From the NCBI GenBank assembly GCA_020747015.1, contig JAGTJM010000001.1, positions 62,001 through 126,000 on the forward strand: a stretch of 64,000 bases of DNA, read 5' to 3'. Below the pieces are notes generated by a model. It worked only from the letters and a program-made list of their open reading frames with translations. It ran no database searches and was not told where the DNA came from. The first letter of the stretch is position 1. Each line of letters starts with the position of its first letter. The translations under genes were made by a program, and so were the position numbers. Positions 35,322 through 43,513 of this stretch are shown piece after piece. Source of the DNA: Pyrenochaeta sp. MPI-SDFR-AT-0127. Taxonomy: Eukaryota > Ascomycota > Dothideomycetes > Pleosporales > Cucurbitariaceae.

Positions 35322-36569
35322 TCAATGTTCTACACCCGTCCACCCTCCCCGCCCCACATATCCCTCAAGACCCTCATCGCTCTCGACTTCCCGTGACAGT
35401 CGGCCCGTGACAACACTTCTTTCATAATCCCTCCCTCGCACAATGAAAGCCTCAAAGCCTCTTCCACCTGATCCCCGTTTCCACTGCTTCTTGCCTCCGG
35501 GGAGGTGTGACTTGTCCAGGTCGAACCCGCTGTTCTGACGATCTAGCTGTAGGAACCAATGCCTTTGGTGTACTGAACCGATAGTGTTTGTAGAGCCGGG
35601 ATAAGCATTTGCAGAGCGTGTTTGGAAGTCTTCTTCTGAATCAGTGTCAAGGGCGACATCTAGTTCTTGGTCCTGAGCTTGAACTTCAGCATCCACCGCG
35701 CTATCGCTTTCGGTTTCATGATCCCCTTGTTGAGATATGCGTCGCCCCTTTTGGCGGGATTTTCGCCGTACAGTTGGTCGTTTGACGATTTCGTTTGATG
35801 GCAATCGAAGGATGACGGTGTAGTCCTTTGGTAGCCTCGTGCCGTGGAGGCGTAAACGTATGTAGCGTGTTTGGAATGACGAGATGAGTTTCTCATTCTC
35901 GTATCTCTTGTTTTCCGCTCCTGCCTTCGAATTACTTACTTCAATATCTTGTCCGGGCGCGTCCCTTTCGTCATCAGTAGTCTGTGGGCTCGGTATCCTC
36001 CTGCCCCTCTCGCTTTCCTTCCTCCTCGGTAACACTTCATAGGTCCCCGTATCCCAAATTAGCAATGATCCAGTCTTTTCAGAGGCCGATTCGATCAGGT
36101 GGTTCCACAGACAGTGCACTCGTGTTTCGATCGCCATTCGGCCTATACTCCTGGAGTTTGGGTTACCCGGTAAACCCTTGGGGACTGCAAAGGATATGGA
36201 GCTCGTTGAAGAGAATTGGAGACGTAAGTCGTAATGGACGCCCGCCTTGGGGTGGTTGTGCTGATGAACTACAAAGTGGTGTCCATGCTCGTGTTGATTA
36301 CTTTCATACAGCGCTGCGAACGAGTTGATAGTGATCCTTGGGACATCTGGCATTGTCGCTTGGGACGCAATTGCTAGATGTTTCGTGAAGTACACGAGAT
36401 GGTCGTCAATCTTTGCCTTCCCAGCTTCGACGGCAGCAAGCGTAGGCTCGATCTTTGGTACGGGATCAGGATCGTTGCGTTGTGTTATCGGTTCGGATGT
36501 CTTCCTTCGCTTTAGAAGGCGTGGCGGCGATATGTCCCGCGAAAGGCTGGAAGGGAGGTCCATTGCCAT
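35322..36569 (-). CDS. Standalone LigD-type 3'-phosphoesterase-domain protein
   Basis: Bacterial LigD uses this domain to trim 3'-phosphate or ribonucleotide ends before end joining. Here it occurs alone in one exon of 415 residues with no ligase or primase domain. Residues 97-118 contain HHFVVHQH and GVHYDLRLQ, the HxYDxRL core with the expected metal-binding His and Asp; SFAVPKGLP (126-134) and LIWDTGTYEVL (170-180) follow. The usual DHPLEY block appears as NHLIE. The domain is then interrupted by a long charged insert (Arg/Lys then Asp/Glu-rich), after which QRHWFLQLDRQ could be the last strand. The N-terminus has a basic RRK cluster that could act as a nuclear signal. Activity is an inference, as several binding positions are not confirmed. 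Confidence 0.75.
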   Translation of the reverse strand: MAMDLPSSLSRDISPPRLLKRRKTSEPITQRNDPDPVPKIEPTLAAVEAGKAKIDDHLVYFTKHLAIASQATMPDVPRITINSFAALYESNQHEHGHHFVVHQHNHPKAGVHYDLRLQFSSTSSISFAVPKGLPGNPNSRSIGRMAIETRVHCLWNHLIESASEKTGSLLIWDTGTYEVLPRRKESERGRRIPSPQTTDDERDAPGQDIEVSNSKAGAENKRYENEKLISSFQTRYIRLRLHGTRLPKDYTVILRLPSNEIVKRPTVRRKSRQKGRRISQQGDHETESDSAVDAEVQAQDQELDVALDTDSEEDFQTRSANAYPGSTNTIGSVHQRHWFLQLDRQNSGFDLDKSHLPGGKKQWKRGSGGRGFEAFIVRGRDYERSVVTGRLSREVESDEGLEGYVGRGGWTGVEH

Positions 36570-37290
36570 TGAATCGGATAGCGCGAGAGTGAGATTGGGC
36601 GGAGCCTGGCTACTGCTACACGGGTAGTCATGGCTGCAAGATACCTGCTACAGCAAAGGTAAAAAGCGCCCCAATGCTGATTCCATATCCGCTTTCACTT
36701 CCGGTTACGAGGTGTAGTGACAGTGCGAGTCTAGATTGAGGCAGACCACAAAGCAGGCCGATGATGTCATCACCCTCCTTTCCTCCGTCAGCTACGTTCA
36801 TCTAACACGATGAAGAACCCATCGTCCTCAACATCTCGGGCTCGGAATACCGCTTTCAATGTTCCCGGATCGTGACGAGCAAAAGTTACACGCGTGTACA
36901 AAATGTGGGGTCCCCACGGAGTACATTTGGACAAAGACATTCTTTGATAGGCCACTCGCTACACCTTCCTCTGGTACATTCGGCACACCTACCCTTGTGG
37001 GCCGAATAGCTCAACCACATCCCACGATGGTTCACAAAGAGAATCTCGACTATTCTTCAGAGGGTCACAGAATGCCACAGTGGATATCGGATCCACTGAT
37101 GAATTCTCGTAATCCGTGGGAACAAGGGATGCGAAGAGAGGTTTAGCGGGTGATGGCGTGGTATAAGTATAGGTAGTCACCTTTATCAATTTTATATCCT
37201 CCAAGCTTCAACTTTTTGTGTCTGCGCATATCGTTCTGTCTTTCTGGAGTTTTGCATACTCAGAATCGTATTATCAAGTGACCGTCCAAT
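36570..37290. promoter_or_regulatory. Divergent intergenic region
   Basis: Between the phosphoesterase-domain gene (minus) and the monooxygenase (plus). A 95-codon frame at 36859-37146 has a CTKC doublet but nothing further to support it. Confidence 0.4.
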
Positions 37291-39228
37291 ATGTCATTCG
37301 ACACAGAAGTTCTCATAATTGGGGCTGGCATGTCCGGCCTCGGCGTCGCTGTACAGATTATCAGACAATACGGCATAAGGAACTTTGAGCTTGTCGAGAA
37401 GAGTGAGGATGTCGGAGGAACATGGTTGGCAAATACATATCCTGGCTGTGGGTGTGATGTTAGTAAACTGCAATAGTATACGTGGGATGATTCAAGACGG
37501 CTGACGGCAAGTAGGTTGCATCACACTTCTACTCATACAGCTTCGCCCTAAATCCTGATTGGAGTCGCAAATATTCCATGCGATCAGAAATCCAGGCTTA
37601 CTTCCGCTCCGTGGCCGAGCAGTATCGTGTTGTTGACAGCATTCGTTTTCATTCCATTGTTGAAAAAGCTGAGTGGGAAGATGCTGGCAAAGTATGGAAA
37701 GTCACAATTCTAGATCTGAAGAACAAGGAGCAGATTATCAAAAGAGCGAAGATTCTCATCTCTGGCGTTGGCTCGCTGTCTGTGCCGAAGACATGCGATC
37801 TTCCCGGTGTAGACACCTTCAAGGGCAACATGTTTCATTCAGCGCAATGGGACCATAGTTTTGATTGGAAGGATAAAGATGTCGTTGTACTTGGTATATT
37901 GCGAATCATTCTGCGTATTGGCACATTACTGAACAAATATAAGGTAACGGCTGCTCGGCAACACAATTTGTCCCCATCATGGCCAATGAACCAAACCCAG
38001 TCAAGAAGATCACACAGTTCGCTAAGCAGGCACAATATCTATCTGAGCGCCAAAATCCGTACTACTCAGATTCGTTCAAAGCTGTCATGCGTTACGTTCC
38101 ACTTGCGATGCGCATATATCGAGCCAAGTATTACTATGACATGGAACGTGATTGGAGCGGCTTCGGTATCGACTCTGGGCGGCCTATCCGCCAGGGTCTG
38201 GCAAAAGAGAACGAAGAATATGTGAAGCGCATGGCACCGCCTAAATACTGGAATACGCTTATACCGAAGACTGAGATCGGTTGTAAGAGGAAAGTCTTGG
38301 ACACGGATTATCTTAATACCTTGTGGAGGGACAATGTCGAGCTGGTTGCCGATGACCCGGTGGAAAAGATCACCGAAACCGGAGTCATAACAAGATCAGG
38401 ACGGGAGGTGAGGGCCGATGCAATAGTGCTTGCAATCGGCTTTGCGACGCAGCAGATGCTCTCCCCCATGGAAATTGTTGGTCGCGAAGGTTTGAGTCTC
38501 AACAAATATGTGAGTATCTTCACACATACAATAGCGTAAATAGAGCATGCTAATCCCAGTCACAGTGGAACAATACCTCTCAAGGCGTCGCACAAGCGTA
38601 CTTTGGCACTGTAGTCCCACACTTTCCCAACTTCTTCGTCTTGATGGGACCAAACACAGTAACAGGTCACCTTTCAGTTATTTACACCGTTGAGTGTCAA
38701 ATTAATTTCACCCTGCGTCTACTCGCACCAGTTCTAGAATCCCTACCATCTTACCGGGCTCGGTCCATGGTTCCACAGTTCCTTGCTCCATCTCCAACAA
38801 CTATTGAGGTGAAGCCTGAAGCCGCCCTAGCCGACTCCCTCTGGACGCAGCGTGAGGCTAAGAAGCTAGTCTGGGCTTCTGGGTGCGTGAACTGGGCTAT
38901 TGATCCCAAGACTGGTATGAACAATAGTGAGTTTAGTACACAAAGTGCAAGCAAGACTTCATCTGACCTTTACTCAGTGATGTATCCTGATTGGCAGTTC
39001 TTATACTGGTTCAGAAGCGTTTTCTGGAAGAAGAATGACTTTGTATATCGGAACGAAAAAACAGGCGCAGAAGTCAAGCCAGGCAAGGTCAAGACACTTA
39101 TCTGGCTGGCAACCGTGAGCGCGCTCGTTGGCGGAACTTTCTGGGGGCGGGATTGGATCCAGCGTGAATTACTTACACGATTGAGAGGGCTGGACGCGAA
39201 GAATTTTCTGAAGAGCCTGACCGCATAG
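37291..39228 (+). CDS. Type I Baeyer-Villiger / FAD-dependent monooxygenase
   Basis: NADPH- and FAD-dependent oxidation of a ketone or heteroatom substrate. Exons 37291-37458, 37515-37893, 37944-38509, 38566-38926, 38978-39228; 574 residues. The FAD Rossmann motif is GAGMSG (11-16), followed by the GTWLANTYPGCGCDVASH stretch. The Baeyer-Villiger fingerprint FxGxxxHxxxWD is at 158-169 (FKGNMFHSAQWD). The NADPH Rossmann motif is GNGCSATQ (183-190), restored only by removing the intron at 37894-37943. ATGF-type signature: AIGFATQ. Late in the protein, NTVTGHLSVIY matches the family. A hydrophobic stretch near the C-terminus (KTLIWLATVSALVGGTFWG) may be a membrane anchor. No other biosynthetic genes are adjacent, so a secondary-metabolite cluster is not shown. 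Confidence 0.9.
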
Positions 39229-39847
39229 GAGTCGAGAGTCGCAGACAGGTAATAATAGAGTAACACAACATCCAATTCAACGCAAATCGCCACTTGCGTT
39301 TGCGAAATGATCGTCGGAGATTATGGATCGAAGCTCTACATACACAAGGAAAGTACCACTCTGGCAAAATTTCTGCGTCACCGCGAGTTGGAGTTGAGCG
39401 TCATCGCTTTCACCTTCGCATATAGCTCGCCACCTCTCCAAACGGTAATTGCAATACTTTTCTCCTTACGTATCCATGGCAACGGTCTATTGTATTATAC
39501 AACACTTTTTATTCTCCTCCCAAAACAAAACTTTCCGCCGACTTAATCAATTCCACTCCACTGCTATCATTTCACAACAACAACCACAGCACTTACTGCG
39601 AGAAAAGGGACACTCGTACACCCGGCTCTTCGGGTGTCCCTATCATTGTCAAGTCTCTTGGTAACTTTAATAAATCCCCTTAAGGCTGCAAGATCTCTCT
39701 CAGGCCTTGCTGTATACCTCACACATCCACCCAATTCATACAGAACCGGCTCAGGCACGCTTTCCTGTACCTCAACAAATTCTATCTTCCATTCGAGCAT
39801 ATCGGATCACTCTCTCAATCAGCTCTACACTTGAGTCTCTGTGCATT
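39229..39847. other. Intergenic region with a hairpin
   Basis: Upstream of the 417-residue orphan. Contains the inverted repeat at 39618-39637; otherwise nothing seen. Confidence 0.5.
39618..39637 (+). repeat. Perfect 7-bp inverted repeat with 6-base loop
   Basis: Reads ACACCCG-GCTCTT-CGGGTGT. After an internal bulge the outer bases AGGG (39607-39610) and CCCT (39638-39641) can also pair. It lies about 210 bases before the ATG at 39848, probably in the leader or core promoter. Confidence 0.6.
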
Positions 39848-41101
39848 ATGGCTCCTATCGTACTTCTCCCACCATTCTCCAGAGCCCTCACGCAAGCCGC
39901 TGTCGAGGCCGCTACTGAGTCTTACCCGAAAACCTACATTATCGGCATCCTCCTTCCTCTCAGCAGCTACCTTATCACGCTCATTGACCACACTAATATT
40001 CTGGGAGAACAAGGCAAAGATCCATATTGCCCCAGCCTGCGCACTCTCCATGATCGCCTGCAGAATGGACTACTCGGCCCAAGCGCACTTCCTCCGGAAT
40101 TTCTCACCGACGAGCACATTTGGGGGAGGATTGACCAACGCACAGAAGTTCCAGCAATGCAGCGTCCTCTCGCCGACTTCGAAGACCTCTACTACGCACT
40201 CGTGGCGCGTATGCAAGATATGCACCACCTAATCAGCGTCCGCGCCAGCAATGGTTTCAATGATGTCTCTGTACCTGTCTTCACGGGAGGTCCGACCATT
40301 ACTGACTTGCATAGTAGCCTCTCGCAGCACTGGAATATTCTGAATGATCCAGCATATGGCAAAGCACTCGATGATGCGATTCGGCGCGCGACTGTGGACG
40401 CTTGTGAGCACGAAATTCGTCGGCAAGTACAGTACAATAAACTAGAGCAGCAATGTGCCCAAGAGATGCTGGCTGACCTCTGGGACCCAAAGACATACAC
40501 TGGCGTGAAGGGTTTAAGTTGGATTGTCGAATGGACCCCAGCTTTGGTTGCTATCATGTTAGAGCAGAGGTATCGCGTTATACTGGTCTTGGAGAAGGAC
40601 GAGGCTGAGCGAAAGGCAGTGCAATTGAAGAAGCACAACAGGATCAGAGCCCCCAAGAAGGTTACTTTCTCCCGCGAGCCAACTGAGCTGATGGATCTCA
40701 GACAGCATGACCAAGGCATGTACATGGACACCCAGAAAGTTGACAAGAATGGACGCATTGAGGTAAAACATCATGTGGAACAGCAGCAGGACGCACAGTA
40801 TCGTGCCGACCGCCATGACTTGGAGCAAACTCATCACCAAGAGTCAGGACAAGACTGCATCCAGCAGGATATCACGCAGGAGCGTGCTCGCCAAGAGCAA
40901 ATCCATGGTGAAATTGAGGCCCAGATGAGAGAGCAGCGTGTCTCCGAGTATACGAACTATCTCCGAGCTAGGGCCAGTCAAAGTGCTCATTTCATGGTGC
41001 AAAACATTGCTCGTAGCAACAACGCGATGGAGATACTCACCCGTTCTGATACAGACGCCGTTCAAGGTGATAAGGATATGGGATGCTGTACCAATTTCTG
41101 A
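39848..41101 (+). CDS. Orphan coiled-coil protein with a CaaX-like C-terminus
   Basis: A 417-residue single-exon product from the ATG in CATTATGGCT. The N-terminal two thirds are mixed helix (ESYPKTYIIGILLPLSSYL, HWNILNDPAYGKALDDAIRRA). The last third is a strongly charged Gln/His/Glu-rich coiled coil (VEQQQDAQYRADRHDLEQ, QERARQEQIHGEIEAQMREQ). It ends MGCCTNF, so the last four residues CTNF fit the CaaX position pattern, with a neighbouring Cys as in palmitoylated, prenylated proteins; the a2 residue Asn is not aliphatic, which weakens the case. No known family recognised. Confidence 0.65.
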   Translation: MAPIVLLPPFSRALTQAAVEAATESYPKTYIIGILLPLSSYLITLIDHTNILGEQGKDPYCPSLRTLHDRLQNGLLGPSALPPEFLTDEHIWGRIDQRTEVPAMQRPLADFEDLYYALVARMQDMHHLISVRASNGFNDVSVPVFTGGPTITDLHSSLSQHWNILNDPAYGKALDDAIRRATVDACEHEIRRQVQYNKLEQQCAQEMLADLWDPKTYTGVKGLSWIVEWTPALVAIMLEQRYRVILVLEKDEAERKAVQLKKHNRIRAPKKVTFSREPTELMDLRQHDQGMYMDTQKVDKNGRIEVKHHVEQQQDAQYRADRHDLEQTHHQESGQDCIQQDITQERARQEQIHGEIEAQMREQRVSEYTNYLRARASQSAHFMVQNIARSNNAMEILTRSDTDAVQGDKDMGCCTNF

Positions 41102-41372
41102 AAAGTGTTCACTGAACACCACAAATTGGAATTGGTAACAGCTTGTGGTTTAATCATTGATCCACGAGTACTCGTGAAGGACTGCAAATTGACTTGACGA
41201 CGTCTTACGGGATGGATACAAGCTGTACATGGCTGGCTTATACTTTGTGGTTTTGGCCACCCACTACACATCAGAAACTTTAAATAGATGATCAGATTAG
41301 GAAGGATTGATCCTCGACATCTGTCGTTGGGATCCCGTAGATGGTATTTCCTGCAAATACAACGTAGTACCA

Positions 41373-42504
41373 TCATGATTCTACAAATGATGTATCTTCT
41401 TCTGGCTCGTTCACGTACCTCGGATCAACTTCGAGAATCATGTCACCTCCACCATTGACAGCATTGGGCAGAATCACCACGGGGATATGACAGAGATTCC
41501 GATCCCATTGTTCGACTGTGATGCCGTTCAGCCCATGACAACCTTGTAGGTCGAGAAACTGTCGTCACGTCAAACTCTGATGCTGATGCGTTAAGTCATG
41601 CCAAACAAACCTGCAGCCCATTTAGTCTTCGAATCATGTTCATTGTCGCCACATTCATAACCCCACCGCAATCTGCTACAATGAGGGTTCGCAATGCAGC
41701 ACTCCCCTGCCACTCCTTGCTTAAGAACATCCACAGCTCATTTCCCACATACCTGCACCTTCTCAACTGTATCTCTCGACACCGATGATTTCCTTGTAAG
41801 AGTTTTGATAATTGTGAGGTAGTAATGTTCGCGCTTTCAACATGTAAGGTATGCAGTTCATCCCTCCATACTGCATTCTGGACAAGTTGCTTCCAAGCCC
41901 TGCGTTGCTCCTGATGCTCTGAAGCCATGTATGATTGTGGCACAGCTCGTGCATATAGGTTATCCTCGAGCATGATTGAAAGACTTCGCAGTGCTGTCAA
42001 GCGCGCTATCACTTCCGCAATCGGCACTGTGAGTGTCCAAAGCGATAGGTCCACAGTCTGTAGCATGTTGCGGTGTCGAAGAATAATACTACGAACGAGC
42101 GCAGTGTTAAACTTGAAGAGTATGGAATACTCATATGTGCGAACGTCAAGTATGCGGACCCAGATCTTGTCATTGTTCGTGCCGTTGCCGCATCTCTCTT
42201 GGGACCTTCCTCCAGAGAAGTGGCTGAAGTCCCTGTAAAATTCGCGTGGTGGTAGGGCTGAAGGCTGTTCCACTAGGGCCGACGCCCGATATTGGGGCGG
42301 CGTGTATTCTGTCGTTTCCTTTGTGTGGGTGAGACTGACACTCCGAATTGGGTGTATACCTAGTTTGAGCGTGTGTAGATTTGAGTTCGCCAGAGATTGA
42401 GCAAGACGTGAGGTTTGGGCAAACTTAAGCAATACCCGGACTGGCAAAGAGGCAAGAATTTGAACTAGAAGCTCATGAGGGAGCCCAAGAAGGTGCAAAG
42501 CCAT
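41373..42504 (-). CDS. F-box protein
   Basis: Likely substrate-recognition subunit of an SCF ubiquitin ligase. Exons 41611-42504 and 41373-41558 (52-base intron, GTTTGT donor), 359 residues. The F-box is at residues 6-45: LGLPHELLVQILASLPVRVL and FAQTSRLAQSLA. The rest is leucine-rich with weak LRR-like units (LRSLSIMLEDNLYA, LHTLHVESANITTSQL, CREIQLRRCRYVGNEL, LRTLIVADCGGV). Exon 2 adds FLDLQGCHGLNGITVEQW, which continues the LRR pattern and supports the splice; reading on without it ends at a TGA just after the exon. The substrate is unknown. Confidence 0.8.
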
Positions 42505-43513
42505 ATTCTACAGCTTGCTGTCAACCAATCTTGAGATTGACTGTGACTTGTGTAGACCAACGCGCAGATAAGGTTGAGATGTCCACTATTTTACATGTCA
42601 GGAAGACTTGGGCGCTTTAATTGGATCAAGGTGGATGTAAAAAGCCTCGGGAAGGCCTCTCTATCGCTTTGGATATTTTATGATTCAGCTGTGTCGTATC
42701 AGTGCATTGTGACCAAAGATATAGGTGCTTAGCTTACAGCGTTGACCAAAGCTATGTAAGGTGCCCAAGAGAGACACCAGTCATCTCCGACAGGTTTGAA
42801 ACAAGCCAATTCCAGCCTACATAGAGATGTGATACGAAGATAACATGGGCGTTCGGAATATATCACAAAAGTCAGCTCTCTCACACGTGCACCCCTCAGG
42901 CTTCGTAGTAGCCAATACCGATGATGGCTTTTATGACTAGTACCGTGTTGGTTTCCATCAAAAGGCCAGACCGTTTGCCATGCATCGTCACATGATGCCC
43001 GGAGAAGATTCCGTTGCGGCCGCGAAACGCCAGACATCAGCTCAAGACACGGGACAGCAACACCAAACAAGAAAATGCGAACGTCATTTCATAGGATATA
43101 TGCTTAACATTTATGAATGTTCTTGTAGGTGATTGTGCTCAAGAAGTTCTATTTATCAATTGGCAGTTATTGATTATGCCAAATTTTGATAGGCAACGAA
43201 AAGCTGGCTTGCAGCATCACTTCGTTGCAGACATGCACGAAATTCTGTATACAATACCTCTATTGTATCTGCACTCACTACAGAGGAGAATTGCGACGCA
43301 AAGGAAGGAGAAAGAAAAGTAGGACATGAGGGGGAAACCTCAAAAAGAGTCTGATGTTGTGCACCAGATATGATACAATGGACCAATAGTCTGGCAGGCT
43401 TGTCGAAAGATATTTTTTAAAGAATCTTCATGCTCTAGCTGCCACTATTTTTAGTAAGAAGACGATGTTGTTTTTGAATACTGCATTTTTGGAGCTACTA
43501 CCTATCTACCTGA
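42505..43513. other. Intergenic, no gene seen
   Basis: Between the F-box gene start and the 3' end of the HET receptor. Moderately AT-rich, only short frames. Confidence 0.45.

Noticed and set aside
36780..36900. Peptide IVLNISGSEYRF resembling the start of a BTB/T1 domain
   Set aside because: Only a dozen residues fit, then the frame loses the pattern; probably coincidence.
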